Shown here: in pieces, positions 10,860 through 20,838 of the stretch
How positions within the stretch are numbered: position 1 is the stretch's first letter
Layout of the letters: every line of letters starts with the position of its first letter
Source of the DNA: Zeimonas sp046347945
GTDB taxonomy: Bacteria; Pseudomonadota; Gammaproteobacteria; Burkholderiales; Burkholderiaceae_E
Reading direction: 5' to 3'
Length of the DNA stretch: 64,000 nucleotides
Assembly: GCA_046347945.1 (NCBI GenBank)
Contig: JAXMFB010000017.1
Span: 25,372 to 89,371 of the forward strand
Translations under genes and position numbers: made by a program
Notes under the pieces: model-generated
Told to the model about the DNA's origin: nothing
Database searches by the model: none
What the model saw: the letters and a program-made list of their open reading frames with translations, nothing else

Positions 10860-12323
10860 ATGTACAGTGCCGGTACAGTGGGTGCCCCGCAGCCGCCGTC
10901 GTTCCTCAGCCCGCGCAGCGATCGTACGCTGGTGGAGCAGATCGTCGACTGGTATGCGGCGCGCATCGACGAGCGGGTGATCCGGCCCGGAACCCGGATG
11001 CCGTCGGTGCGCCAGTTCGCTGCCGGGCACGGGGTGTCGCGCTTCACCGTCGTCGAGGCTTACGACAGGCTGATCGCCCGCGGCTACCTCGAGTCGCGCC
11101 GCGGCTCGGGTTTCTTCGTGCGCGAGCGCAACGTGCAGGCCGCGTTGTCGGCTGCCCGGGCGTGGGCCGAGGCGCCGGCGCCGGGCATCGACGTCGTCTG
11201 GCTGTTGCGCAACATGTTCAAGAAGCTGCCCGCGCGCGACATGCCGGGCGCCGGCGTGCTGCCGCCCGACTGGCTCGACGACTCGCTGATCGCCGCCAGC
11301 CTGCGCGCGCTCGGACGGCGCAACGCCGGCGCCTACCTCGACTACGGGGAACCGCAGGGCTACCTGCCGCTTCGCCAGCAGCTTCAGCTGAAGCTGGCCG
11401 AGAACGGCATCGCGGCCACGCCCGAGCAGATCCTCACCGTCAACGGCGTCTCGCAGGGGCTCGACCTGGTCGCGCAGCACTTCCTGCAGCGCGGCGACAC
11501 GGTGCTGGTCGACGAGCCGTCGTGGTTCCTGATGTTCGGCCGCCTCGCGTTGCTCGGCGCGCGCGTGATCGGCGTGCCCAGGCTCGCGGACGGCCCCGAC
11601 GTCGCGCGGCTGCGGGCGCTGGCGGCCGAGCACCGGCCGAAGCTGTTCATCACCGTCTCGGTGCTGCACAACCCGACCAGCACCGCGACCAGCGGCGCCA
11701 GGGCGTTCCAGGTCCTGCGACTGGCCGAGGAGTTCGGCTTCACCGTGGTGGAGGACGACGTCAACTGCGACCTGCACCCGGGCCCATCGGTGCAGCCCTG
11801 CGTCCGGATCGCGTCGCTCGACCAGTTGCACCGCGTGGTCTACCTCGGGGGCTTCTCGAAGTCGCTGGCCGCCAACCTGCGCGTCGGCTTCGTCGCCTGC
11901 GATCCGGCGCTGGCGCGGGCCCTGACCGACCTGAAGATGCTGGTGGGGCTGACCAGCCCCGAATTCGGCGAGCGTGTCGTCTTCCGGGTGCTGTCCGAGG
12001 GGCACTACCGGCGCCACCTCGACCGGCTGCGCGCACGCCTGGCGGCCGCCCAGGAGCCGGCGCTGCGCGCGATCGAGCGCCTCGGCCTGCGGCCGTTCGC
12101 GACACCCGGCGTCGGCATGTTCGTCTGGGCCGACGCGGGCATCGACACCAACCCGGTTGCGCGCGCGATGCTCGACCGGGGCTACCTGATGGCGCCGGGG
12201 AGCCTGTTCCTGCCCGACCAGCGTCCGAGCTCGTGGATGCGGTTCAATATCGCCAACAGCACGAATCCGGTGATGCTCGCGGCGCTGGACGCGTCGCTGC
12301 AGGGGGCGGCCGGACGCCCTTGA
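10860..12323 (+). CDS. MocR-type transcriptional regulator (GntR winged helix fused to aminotransferase)
   Basis: 487 residues. The N-terminal GntR helix-turn-helix covers about residues 18-90 (LVEQIVDWYAARIDERVIRP, PSVRQFAAGHGVSRFTVVEAYDRL). It is followed by a fold-type I aminotransferase-like domain with LHNPTSTATSG, VEDDVNCDLHPG and the PLP-lysine motif GGFSKSLAANLRVGF. Such proteins are usually PLP- or amino-acid-responsive regulators, not enzymes. The ATG at 10860 is taken; GTG 10878 is an alternative that would leave the repeat operator untranslated. No target gene can be inferred from the neighbours, parC and htpG. Confidence 0.9.
   Translation: MYSAGTVGAPQPPSFLSPRSDRTLVEQIVDWYAARIDERVIRPGTRMPSVRQFAAGHGVSRFTVVEAYDRLIARGYLESRRGSGFFVRERNVQAALSAARAWAEAPAPGIDVVWLLRNMFKKLPARDMPGAGVLPPDWLDDSLIAASLRALGRRNAGAYLDYGEPQGYLPLRQQLQLKLAENGIAATPEQILTVNGVSQGLDLVAQHFLQRGDTVLVDEPSWFLMFGRLALLGARVIGVPRLADGPDVARLRALAAEHRPKLFITVSVLHNPTSTATSGARAFQVLRLAEEFGFTVVEDDVNCDLHPGPSVQPCVRIASLDQLHRVVYLGGFSKSLAANLRVGFVACDPALARALTDLKMLVGLTSPEFGERVVFRVLSEGHYRRHLDRLRARLAAAQEPALRAIERLGLRPFATPGVGMFVWADAGIDTNPVARAMLDRGYLMAPGSLFLPDQRPSSWMRFNIANSTNPVMLAALDASLQGAAGRP
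10862..10880 (+). promoter_or_regulatory. Direct repeat GTACAGTG, putative MocR operator
   Basis: GTACAGTG occurs at 10862-10869 and again at 10873-10880 (11-bp phase). It overlaps the first codons of the regulator gene and sits just downstream of its likely -10 box, a good position for autorepression. MocR-type regulators are known to bind short direct repeats. Confidence 0.45.
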
Positions 12324-12453
12324 ACTGACGGTGAACGGCCCCATCTGCGGGCCGGCGCGGGGCCGCGCGATGGATCCAGCGGGTGCGCGCGTCCAGGTGT
12401 ACGCCGGGCGCACGGGCCGCGGAAGGGCAAACCGGACCGGACATGGGTGCGAA

Positions 12454-14418
12454 ATGGGTGCGATGAAGGAAACGCTGGGATTCCAGACCGAGGTGAAGCA
12501 GCTGCTGCAGCTGATGATCCATTCGCTGTACAGCAACCGGGAGATCTTCCTGCGCGAGCTGGTGTCGAACGCCTCCGACGCCTGCGACAAGCTGCGCTTC
12601 GAGGCCCTCGACCGGCCGGAGTTGTACGAAGGCGACGCCGAACTGGGCATCCGCATCGAGATCGACCCCGCGGCGCGCACGCTGACGGTGTCCGACAACG
12701 GCATCGGGCTGTCCCGCGACGAGGCGGTCGAGCACCTCGGCACGATCGCGCGCTCCGGGACCCGCGAGTTCTTCGGCAGGCTGTCGGGCGACCAGGCGAA
12801 GGATGCCCAGCTGATCGGCCAGTTCGGGGTCGGCTTCTATTCGGCCTTCATCGTTGCCGACCGGGTCACCGTGATCTCGCGGCGCGCCGGGCTGGCGGAG
12901 GGCGAGGCGGTGCGTTGGGAATCCGACGGCAGCGGCGAGTTCTCGGTCGAGACGGTCGAGAAGGCGGGGCGCGGCACCGACGTGATCCTGCACCTGCGCG
13001 GCGGCAAGGCCGGCGCCTCCGGGGGCGAGGGCGGCGCTGCCGGCGACGAGCAGGGCTTCGACGACCTGCTGTCGGCCTGGACCATCAAGTCGATCGTGCG
13101 CCGCTACTCCGATCACATCTCGCTGCCGATCCGCATGCGCAAGGAGCAATGGGATGCGGACGCGAAGCAGATGCGCGCGACCGACGAGTGGGAGACCGTG
13201 AACCAGGCGAGCGCGCTCTGGGCACGGCCCAAGTCGGAGCTCGACGACGAGCAGTACCGCGCTTTCTACAAGCACCTGTCGCACGACGACGGCGAGCCGC
13301 TCGCCTGGACGCACAATCGCGTCGAGGGGCGCACCGAGTACACGCAGCTGCTGTACCTGCCGTCGAACGCGCCGTTCGACCTCTGGGACCGCCAGCGGCG
13401 CAGCGGCGTTCGCCTGTACGTGCGGCGCGTGTTCATCATGGAGGACGCCGAGCAGCTGCTCCCCGCGTGGCTGCGCTTCGTGCGCGGCGTGATCGATTCG
13501 AACGACCTGCCGCTGAACGTGTCGCGCGAGATCCTGCAGGAGAGCCGCGACGTCCGGGCGATCCGCGAGGGCTGCACGAAGCGCGTGCTGTCGCTGCTCG
13601 AGGAGATGGCGGGCGAGCGCCCCGACGACTATGCGAAGTTCTGGCGCGAGTTCGGCCAGGTGGTGAAGGAGGGCATCGGCGAAGACCACGCCAACCGCGA
13701 GCGCATCGCGAAACTGCTGCGCTTCGCGTCGACCGCGTCGGACGACGACGCGCAGTCGGTCTCGCTCGCCGACTACGCCGGCCGCATGAAGGACGGCCAG
13801 AAGAAGATCTGGTACGTGACGGCGGACACGCCGTCGGCCGCGCGCAGCAGCCCGCATCTCGAGGTGTTCCGCAAGAAGGGCGTCGAGGTGCTGCTGCTCA
13901 CCGACCGTGTCGACGAGTGGATGCTGTCGTTCCTCACCGAGTTCGACGGTCACGAGCTCGCCTCGGTCGCGCGCGGCGGCCTGGACCTCGATGCGCTCGA
14001 GGACGAGGCCGAGAAGGCGGCCTCGAAGCAGGCGTCCGAGGAGTTCGCCGAGCTCGTCCAGAGCATCCGCGCGGCGCTCGGCGACGCGGTCAAGGACGTG
14101 CGGATCACCCGACGCCTGACCGATTCCGCGTCGTGCCTGGTGTCGGACGAAGGCGAGATCAGCGGCCACCTCGAGCGCCTGCTCAGGCAGGCCGGCCAGA
14201 AGGCGCCACCGCGCAAGCCGATCCTCGAGATCAACCCGCAGCATCCGTTGCTCGCGCGTGCGCGCACCGACAGCGAACGCATCGCCGACTGGTCGCGGCT
14301 GCTGCTCGACCAGGCCGTGCTGTCCGAGGGCGGACAACTCGACGACCCGGTGGCCTTCGTGCGCCGGATGAATGCGATGCTGGTCGGCGCCGCGCCGGCG
14401 ACGCAGGCCGCTGCCTGA
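12454..14418 (+). CDS. htpG: Molecular chaperone HtpG (Hsp90)
   Basis: About 654 residues. The N-terminal GHKL ATPase domain shows GFQTEVKQLLQLMIHSLYS, LRELVSNASDACDKLRF, DNGIGL and GQFGVGFYSAF. The middle domain has NDLPLNVSREILQESR and the C-terminal dimerisation domain is present. The start is uncertain: ATG 12454 or 12463 gives the usual N-terminus, while the longer open frame from 12331 adds an unrelated Gly/Arg-rich stretch. No strong ribosome site precedes either ATG, and no heat-shock promoter is evident in the 130 bases before it. Confidence 0.95.
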   Translation: MGAMKETLGFQTEVKQLLQLMIHSLYSNREIFLRELVSNASDACDKLRFEALDRPELYEGDAELGIRIEIDPAARTLTVSDNGIGLSRDEAVEHLGTIARSGTREFFGRLSGDQAKDAQLIGQFGVGFYSAFIVADRVTVISRRAGLAEGEAVRWESDGSGEFSVETVEKAGRGTDVILHLRGGKAGASGGEGGAAGDEQGFDDLLSAWTIKSIVRRYSDHISLPIRMRKEQWDADAKQMRATDEWETVNQASALWARPKSELDDEQYRAFYKHLSHDDGEPLAWTHNRVEGRTEYTQLLYLPSNAPFDLWDRQRRSGVRLYVRRVFIMEDAEQLLPAWLRFVRGVIDSNDLPLNVSREILQESRDVRAIREGCTKRVLSLLEEMAGERPDDYAKFWREFGQVVKEGIGEDHANRERIAKLLRFASTASDDDAQSVSLADYAGRMKDGQKKIWYVTADTPSAARSSPHLEVFRKKGVEVLLLTDRVDEWMLSFLTEFDGHELASVARGGLDLDALEDEAEKAASKQASEEFAELVQSIRAALGDAVKDVRITRRLTDSASCLVSDEGEISGHLERLLRQAGQKAPPRKPILEINPQHPLLARARTDSERIADWSRLLLDQAVLSEGGQLDDPVAFVRRMNAMLVGAAPATQAAA

Positions 14419-14426
14419 GGCGTCGG

Positions 14427-14909
14427 GTGCTGCAGGGACTCGCGCCGGTCGTCGGCAGGGCCTCGCGCCTGCTCGTGCTGGGAAGCTTCCCCGGCGAGGC
14501 CTCGCTCGCCGCGGGCCGCTACTACGCGCACCCGCGCAACCAGTTCTGGCCGATCCTGGCGCGTGCGCTCGGCGAGCCGCTCGTCGACTGGCCCTTCGAG
14601 CGCCGCTATCGCGCGGTGATCGACGCCGGCTTGGCGATCTGGGACGTCTACGCGGGCTGCCGCCGCGAAGGCAGCCTCGACAGCAGCATCCGCGAGGCCG
14701 CGCAGAACGACTTCGAATCGCTGCTGAGCCGGGCGCCGCGGCTGCGCGCCGTGCTGTTCAACGGCCGGACTGCGGGCCGCTACGAATCCTGGTTCGCCTG
14801 GCGCGGCCTGGCGACGCGGGTGCTCCCGTCGACCAGCCCGGCCTATGCGGGGATGAGCGCGGCCGAGAAGCGCGAGCGCTGGTGCGAGGCGATCGAGGCA
14901 CTGCGATGA
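14427..14909 (+). CDS. DNA-deoxyinosine/uracil glycosylase family protein
   Basis: 160 residues. The GTG start at 14427 lies 6 bases after TGAGG, a ribosome site embedded in the htpG stop. LLVLGSFPGEASLAAGRYYA, HPRNQFWPIL, LFNGRTAG and LPSTSPAYAG are the motifs of the hypoxanthine-DNA glycosylase group of the UDG superfamily (family 6). The role would be base-excision repair of deaminated adenine, or of uracil. Its stop overlaps the next gene's start, so the two are probably cotranscribed with htpG. Confidence 0.8.
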   Translation: MLQGLAPVVGRASRLLVLGSFPGEASLAAGRYYAHPRNQFWPILARALGEPLVDWPFERRYRAVIDAGLAIWDVYAGCRREGSLDSSIREAAQNDFESLLSRAPRLRAVLFNGRTAGRYESWFAWRGLATRVLPSTSPAYAGMSAAEKRERWCEAIEALR

Positions 14910-15709
14910 CACGCCCGCCGGCGCGCCGGGCCGGCGCTTCGCATGGTGGCGCGCGTCGCGGCGACGATCCGGCGATTACGCTGTCCGAGGAGGACGGCGT
15001 GCGCTACCTGCACTTCGGCTCGCCATGGGTGCAGGGGGCAATGCGCATCGCGCGTCCGTATGCGATCGAGATCGACTACGTGCGCGACATGATGGCGTGG
15101 CTGTTCTTCCTGGCACCGCCCGGGCGCATCCTGCAGCTCGGTCTGGGCGCCGCAGCGCTGACCAAGTACTGCTGGCATCGACATCCCGGTTCGCGGGTCA
15201 CCGCGGTCGAGCGCAGCGAGGCCGTGATTGCCAGCGCGCGCCGCGACTTCGCGTTGCCGGCCGACGATGCGCGCCTGAAGGTCGTGCACGCCGACGCGGG
15301 CGAGTTCGTGGCGCGGCCGTCGCAACGCGGCCGCTACGGTGTCATCCAGGTCGACCTCTACGATCGCCTGGCGCGCGGGCCCGTGATCGACAGCCTGGCG
15401 TTCTATCGGCGCTGCCGCCGCGCGCTTGCGCCTTCGGGGGTGCTGGTCGTGAACGTGTTCGGCGAGCACGACTCGTACCAGCGCAGCATCGAGCGCATCG
15501 GCCAGGCGTTCGCAGGCCGGCTGCTGGCGCTGCCGCCGGTGCCGGCGGGCAACGTCGTACTGCTCGCGTTCCAGGGACCGCCGCTGCGCGTCGCTTGGGC
15601 GGCGTTGCGCCGCCGGGCAGGCGAGCTCGAGCGGGCGGGCTTGCCGGCCCGTCGATGGCTCGACGCGCTGCGTGGCCAGCAGGGGCGTTTCGCCGAGTTC
15701 GCGATCTGA
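14906..15709 (+). CDS. Spermidine synthase-like methyltransferase-fold protein
   Basis: 267 residues. The ATG overlaps the previous stop (ATGA). It has a short Arg-rich N-terminus, a strand YLHFGSPWVQGAMRI typical of the spermidine-synthase N-terminal region, and a Rossmann core with ILQLGLGAAALTKYCW, VTAVERS and a conserved YGVIQVDLYD. The family includes aminopropyltransferases and many SAM-binding proteins of unknown reaction. The usual DGGDG-type spermidine synthase motif is not present, so polyamine synthesis should not be assumed. Confidence 0.72.
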   Translation: MTRPPARRAGASHGGARRGDDPAITLSEEDGVRYLHFGSPWVQGAMRIARPYAIEIDYVRDMMAWLFFLAPPGRILQLGLGAAALTKYCWHRHPGSRVTAVERSEAVIASARRDFALPADDARLKVVHADAGEFVARPSQRGRYGVIQVDLYDRLARGPVIDSLAFYRRCRRALAPSGVLVVNVFGEHDSYQRSIERIGQAFAGRLLALPPVPAGNVVLLAFQGPPLRVAWAALRRRAGELERAGLPARRWLDALRGQQGRFAEFAI

Positions 15710-15860
15710 TCGGCCCGCCGCGGCGGCGGTGCGGTCCGCCAGGGTGTTCGGCGGCGCTGCCGGTCGGGCCTGCGCCACGGCGGGCGGCGCGCCCATCGCG
15801 GGCCGGCCGTCCGTTTCGACCGTTCATCCGTCGCAGACGGCCGGGCACGGGCACCGCTGC

Positions 15861-15866
15861 TAGCCT
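15861..15866 (+). promoter_or_regulatory. Putative -10 box of GspE-like gene (leaderless)
   Basis: TAGCCT ends 6 bases before the ATG at 15873, with no ribosome site between them. Same hexamer and spacing class as at 10847. Confidence 0.38.
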
Positions 15867-15872
15867 GCCCGC

Positions 15873-17684
15873 ATGAACGCGCGTACCGATTCGGGGTCGG
15901 CCCTGGCCGCTGCCTTGCCGCCGCTCGGCCAGCCCGGACGGCGGGTCGCCGTCGAGGACCTCTTGCCGGCACTGGTCGCCGACGGACTGCTCGCGCAGGC
16001 CGACGCCGAGGCGGTGGGCCGGTATGCCCGGCTGTCGAACGCCGACCAGCACGCGCTGGTCGCGCTGGCGCGCCGAAAGCTGAAGTCGCCCGGCACGCAC
16101 CGCGTGCTCGACCTGGACGTGCTGTGTCCCTGGTTCGCGCAGCGGGTCGGCCTGCCGTACGTCCACGTCGATCCGCTCAAGGTCGACCTGTCGCGCGTTG
16201 CCGAGGTGATGTCGAGCCAGTACGCGACGCGCTTCAAGATCCTGCCGCTCGAGGTGAAGGGCCGCGAGATCACGATCGCCACGGCCGAGCCGTTCGTCAC
16301 CGACTGGGTCGAAGAACTGCGCGGCCTGCTCAGGCGCGAGATCCGGCGCGTCATCGCGAATCCGCAGGACATCACCCGCTACATCGTCGAGTTCTTCACG
16401 CTGGCGCGCACCGTGCGCGGCGCCCAGAAGAGCGGGACGGCGGCGCACCAGAACAATTTCGAACAGTTGGTCGAGCTCGGCCGTTCGGGCCGCAGCCTGG
16501 ACGCCAACGACCAGCACGTCGTCACCATCGTCGACTGGCTCTGGCAGTACGCGTTCGAGCAGCGCGCCAGCGACATCCACATGGAGCCCAGGCGCGAGGC
16601 CGGGTCGATCCGGTTCCGGATCGACGGGATGCTGCACAACGTCTACCAGGTGCCCGCGTCGGTGTTCGCCGCGATGACCAGCCGCATCAAGCTGCTCGGG
16701 CGGATGGACGTGATCGAGAAGCGCCGCCCGCAGGACGGGCGCATCAAGACGCGCAACGCCGACGGTCGCGAGATCGAGCTGCGCCTGTCGACGCTGCCGA
16801 CCGCGTTCGGCGAGAAGCTGGTGATGCGGGTGTTCGACCCCGAGGTGCTGGTGCGCGACTTCGCCGAACTGGGCTTCGGCGACGACGACCTCGAGACCTG
16901 GGAGGCGATGACCTCCCGGCCCAACGGCATCGTCCTGGTGACCGGGCCGACCGGGTCGGGCAAGACGACGACGCTCTACACGACGCTCAAGCAGCTCGCG
17001 ACCGAGGACGTCAACGTCTGCACCGTCGAGGACCCGATCGAGATGGTCGAGCCACGCTTCAACCAGATGCAGATCCAGCACGGAATCGACCTCAGCTTCG
17101 CCGATGGCATCCGCGCGCTGATGCGACAGGACCCCGACATCGTCATGGTCGGCGAGATCCGCGACCTCGAGACGGCCGAGATGGCGATCCAGGCCGCCCT
17201 GACCGGGCACCTGGTGCTGTCGACGCTACACACCAACGACGCGCCGTCCGCCGTCACCCGCCTGCTCGACCTGGGCGTGCCGCCCTACCTGCTGAACGCC
17301 ACACTGATCGGCGTCATGGCGCAGCGGCTCGTGCGCACGCTGTGCGAGTCGTGCAAGCAGGCGACCGACGAGTTGCCCGACGAGGAATGGAGCGCGCTGA
17401 TCGCGCCGTTTCGCGCCCCGAAGCCGAAGCGCCTGTACCGTCCGGTCGGTTGCCTCGAATGCCGGATGACCGGGTATCGCGGTCGCAGCGGCCTGTACGA
17501 ACTGCTGGTCGTCGATGCCGGGCTGCGCCAGCTGATCAACGAGAAGCCGGACCTCGGCGCGATCCGCCGTCGCGCGATCCGCGGCGGCCTCAAGCCGCTG
17601 CGCCTGGCCGGCGCCCAGAAGATCGCCGCCGGAATGACCACCTGCGAGGAAGTGTTGAAGGCAGCGCCGCCGATCAGCGATTGA
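15873..17684 (+). CDS. Type II secretion/type IV pilus assembly ATPase (GspE/PilB family)
   Basis: 603 residues, a hexameric cytoplasmic motor ATPase. An N-terminal MshEN/T2SSE-N-like domain (about 40-150) precedes the core ATPase. Seen are RASDIHMEPR, the Walker A GPTGSGKTTTLYTTL (about 357), VEDPIEMVEP (Asp box), the Walker B region DPDIVMVGEIRD and the His-box GHLVLSTLHTNDAP. A Zn-binding Cys tetrad (CESC and CLEC) near 490-530 is typical of GspE and PilB. No other gsp or pil operon gene adjoins it, so its machine must be encoded elsewhere. It is convergent with the VWA gene. Confidence 0.9.
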   Translation: MNARTDSGSALAAALPPLGQPGRRVAVEDLLPALVADGLLAQADAEAVGRYARLSNADQHALVALARRKLKSPGTHRVLDLDVLCPWFAQRVGLPYVHVDPLKVDLSRVAEVMSSQYATRFKILPLEVKGREITIATAEPFVTDWVEELRGLLRREIRRVIANPQDITRYIVEFFTLARTVRGAQKSGTAAHQNNFEQLVELGRSGRSLDANDQHVVTIVDWLWQYAFEQRASDIHMEPRREAGSIRFRIDGMLHNVYQVPASVFAAMTSRIKLLGRMDVIEKRRPQDGRIKTRNADGREIELRLSTLPTAFGEKLVMRVFDPEVLVRDFAELGFGDDDLETWEAMTSRPNGIVLVTGPTGSGKTTTLYTTLKQLATEDVNVCTVEDPIEMVEPRFNQMQIQHGIDLSFADGIRALMRQDPDIVMVGEIRDLETAEMAIQAALTGHLVLSTLHTNDAPSAVTRLLDLGVPPYLLNATLIGVMAQRLVRTLCESCKQATDELPDEEWSALIAPFRAPKPKRLYRPVGCLECRMTGYRGRSGLYELLVVDAGLRQLINEKPDLGAIRRRAIRGGLKPLRLAGAQKIAAGMTTCEEVLKAAPPISD

Positions 17685-17693
17685 AAGCCGGGG

Positions 17694-18869
17694 CTACTTC
17701 GACAATTCGCGCATGGCACGCTCGAGGCCCTGCAGCGTGACCGGGTACATCCGGTTCTGCAGCACCTGGCGGATCACCGCGATCGATTGCCGGTACTCCC
17801 AGACCCCCTCGGGCTCGGGGTTGAGCCACGCGAACTTCGGGAAACGCTCGACCAGCCGGCGCAGCCAGACGGCGCCGGCCTCCTCGTTGTTGTATTCGAC
17901 CGAGCCGCCCGGCTGCAGCACCTCGTACGGGCTCATCGTCGCGTCGCCGACGAAGATCAGCCGGTAGTCGGGGTTGTACTTGCGGATGACGTCCCAGGTC
18001 GCGAAGCGCTCGGCGTGGCGGCGCCGGTTGTGCTTCCACAGGAAGTCGTAGACGCAGTTGTGGAAGTAGTAGAACTCGAGGTGCTTGAACTCGCTCTTGG
18101 CCGCCGAGAACAGTTCCTCGGTCTGCTTGATGTGGTCGTCCATCGTGCCGCCGACGTCGAGCAGCATCAGCACCTTGATCGTGTTGTGCCGTTCGGGAAC
18201 CATGCGGATGTCGAGGTAGCCCGCGTTGCGAGCCGTCGACGCGATGGTGTCGTCGAGGTCGAGTTCCTCCTCGGCGCCCTCCCGGGCGAACTTGCGCAGC
18301 CGCCGCAGCGCGACCTTGATGTTGCGCGTGCCCAGTTCCACCTGGTCGTCGTAGTCGCGGTACGCGCGCTGCTCCCAGACCTTGACCGCCGTGCGGTTGC
18401 CGGCCGACGGGCCGCCGATGCGGATGCCTTCGGGGTTGTAGCCGCCGTTGCCGAACGGCGAGGTACCGTTGGTGCCGACCCATTTCGATCCGCCCTGATG
18501 GCGCTCCTTCTGTTCCTCGAGCAGTTCGCGCAGCCGCTCCATCAGCTTGTCCAGCCCGCCCATCGCCTCGATCGCCGCCTTCTCCTCGGCGGTGAACTCG
18601 CGCTGGAACTGCCGCTTGAGCCATTCGAGCGGCAGGTCGATGTCGATGCCGGGAATGGCCTGCACGCCCTTGAAGTACGCGGCGAAGGCCTTGTCGAACT
18701 TGTCGAAGTTGCGTTCGTCCTTGACCAGCGTGGCGCGCGACAGGTAGTAGAAATCGTCGATCGACGGGCCGATCACGTGCTCGCGCATCGCCTCGAGCAG
18801 CAGCAGGTACTCCTTGATCGAGACCGGCAGCTTGGCGTGACGCAGGTGCAGGAAGAAGTCGATCAGCAT
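17694..18869 (-). CDS. VWA domain protein, CoxE-like
   Basis: 391 residues, last gene of a leftward operon with a MoxR ATPase and a GNAT protein. The N-terminal half (MLIDFFLHLRHAKLPVSIKEY) is typical of the CoxE-like family. The C-terminal VWA domain has VLMLLDVGGTMDDHI, where the usual DxSxS metal site is DxGGT, as expected for this family. MoxR ATPases with VWA partners act as chaperone pairs that insert metals or activate enzymes. A conserved middle segment with NPEGIRIGG lies between the halves. The client is not evident from the neighbours. Confidence 0.85.
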   Translation of the reverse strand: MLIDFFLHLRHAKLPVSIKEYLLLLEAMREHVIGPSIDDFYYLSRATLVKDERNFDKFDKAFAAYFKGVQAIPGIDIDLPLEWLKRQFQREFTAEEKAAIEAMGGLDKLMERLRELLEEQKERHQGGSKWVGTNGTSPFGNGGYNPEGIRIGGPSAGNRTAVKVWEQRAYRDYDDQVELGTRNIKVALRRLRKFAREGAEEELDLDDTIASTARNAGYLDIRMVPERHNTIKVLMLLDVGGTMDDHIKQTEELFSAAKSEFKHLEFYYFHNCVYDFLWKHNRRRHAERFATWDVIRKYNPDYRLIFVGDATMSPYEVLQPGGSVEYNNEEAGAVWLRRLVERFPKFAWLNPEPEGVWEYRQSIAVIRQVLQNRMYPVTLQGLERAMRELSK

Positions 18870-18881
18870 GATGTCGTCGCC

Positions 18882-19496
18882 TCAGAGCGGCGCCGCGCCG
18901 ATCGGGCGAGGACGGCGCAGCAGCCATTCGAGATTGGCGCGCACCGCCGGCCACTCGGCGGCCGTGACGCTGTAGACGGCGGTGTCGCGCAGCGAGCCGT
19001 TGGGCATGCGCATGTGGCTGCGCAGCACGCCGTCGAGGCGCGCGCCGAGTCGCTCGATTGCCTGCCGGCTCTGCTGGTTCATGAAGTGGGTGCGGAACTC
19101 GACCGCGATGCAGTGCAGCTGCTCGAACGCGTGGCGCAGCAGCATCGCCTTGCACTCGGAGTTCAGCGCGGTGCGCTGGACCGAGGCCGCGTACCAGGTC
19201 GAGCCGATCTCGACCCGGCGGTTCGCGGCGTCGGCGTGCATGTACGTGGTCATCCCGACGACCCGCCCGCTCGCCCTGTGGCGCACCGTGAACGGCAGCA
19301 TCGTGCCCGCCTGCTGCAGCGCGAGCCGCCGCGCGATCTCGGCGCCCATCGCCTCGGGGCGCGGCACCGTGGTGTACCAGAGTTCCCAGAGCCGGCCATC
19401 GGCGCAGGCTGCGGCCAGTTCGGCCTCGTGCCCGGCGACGAGCGGCTCGAGCGATACGTGCTCGCCTGCCAGCGTGACGGGCTCGAGCCAGGACAT
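18882..19496 (-). CDS. GNAT family N-acetyltransferase (RimJ/RimL-like)
   Basis: 204 residues. The order VTLAGEHVSLEPLVAGHEAELA, then VVGMTTYMHADAANRRVEIG, then ALNSECKAMLLRHAFEQL is the pattern of the Acetyltransf_3 group, which acetylates protein N-termini or small amines with acetyl-CoA. It lies between the MoxR and VWA genes with gaps of 10 and 12 bases, so all three are very probably one transcript. Substrate unknown. Confidence 0.85.
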   Translation of the reverse strand: MSWLEPVTLAGEHVSLEPLVAGHEAELAAACADGRLWELWYTTVPRPEAMGAEIARRLALQQAGTMLPFTVRHRASGRVVGMTTYMHADAANRRVEIGSTWYAASVQRTALNSECKAMLLRHAFEQLHCIAVEFRTHFMNQQSRQAIERLGARLDGVLRSHMRMPNGSLRDTAVYSVTAAEWPAVRANLEWLLRRPRPIGAAPL

Positions 19497-19506
19497 CTCG
19501 CGCCGT

Positions 19507-20349
<843 letters not shown>

Positions 20350-20389
20350 GATGTCGGGTTCGTCCGGATTTCGGGTTGGGGGCGTCTCG

Positions 20390-20395
20390 AGTATA
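20390..20395 (-). promoter_or_regulatory. -10 box of moxR-GNAT-VWA operon
   Basis: TATACT on the minus strand, 41-46 bases before the ATG at 20349. The divergent cytochrome promoter candidate lies 65 bases away. Confidence 0.45.
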
Positions 20396-20459
20396 CGGGA
20401 ACGCACCGGCGCCTCGCGGGCCCGTGCCCCTTCTCTGGACGTGCCGGCGACCCCTCCGA

Positions 20460-20465
20460 TAGAAT
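20460..20465 (+). promoter_or_regulatory. -10 box of cytochrome c genes
   Basis: TAGAAT, about 48 bases before the ATG at 20514, with a weak TGGACG 18 bp upstream. Confidence 0.4.
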
Positions 20466-20513
20466 CCGCGTTTCCTTTGCACGGATCAAAGACTTCGGGT
20501 GCCCGGAACAGAC

Positions 20514-20831
20514 ATGTACAAGAATATCCTGATCGCTGCCGGCCTGGCTGCCGCGCTCATGCCCTATGCGACCGCGGCCGAAGGCAATGCCGAGGCCGGC
20601 AAGACGAAGAACTCGATGTGCATCGGCTGCCACGGCATTCCCGGGTACAAGTCCTCGTTCCCCACGGTCTACCAGGTGCCGATGATCAAGGGGCAGAGCG
20701 CGAAGTACATCGAGTCGGCGCTGCAGGCCTATCGCAAGGGCGACCGCAGCCATCCGACGATGCGCGGCATCGCGGCGAGCCTCAGCGACCAGGACATCGC
20801 CGATCTGGCGGCGTACTACGGCACCAAGTGA
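20514..20831 (+). CDS. Class I cytochrome c, periplasmic, 105 aa
   Basis: An N-terminal Sec signal peptide (MYKNILIAAGLAAALMPYATA) is followed by one heme-binding motif, CIGCH, and a distal Met, probably in the HPTMRGIA segment. Size and fold pattern (ending DIADLAAYYG) fit the cytochrome c4/c5-like single-heme group that carries electrons in the periplasm. The ATG at 20514 is preferred over GTG 20499 because GGAA lies five bases before it and the signal peptide is then canonical. Followed after 7 bases by a second cytochrome. Confidence 0.88.
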   Translation: MYKNILIAAGLAAALMPYATAAEGNAEAGKTKNSMCIGCHGIPGYKSSFPTVYQVPMIKGQSAKYIESALQAYRKGDRSHPTMRGIAASLSDQDIADLAAYYGTK

Positions 20832-20838
20832 CACGACG

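Noticed and set aside
12331..12453. Longer N-terminus for HtpG
   Set aside because: Adds 41 Gly/Arg-rich residues not found in Hsp90 proteins.
10257..12743. 828-codon frame antisense to the MocR gene and parC end
   Set aside because: Shadow frame; overlaps three well supported genes.
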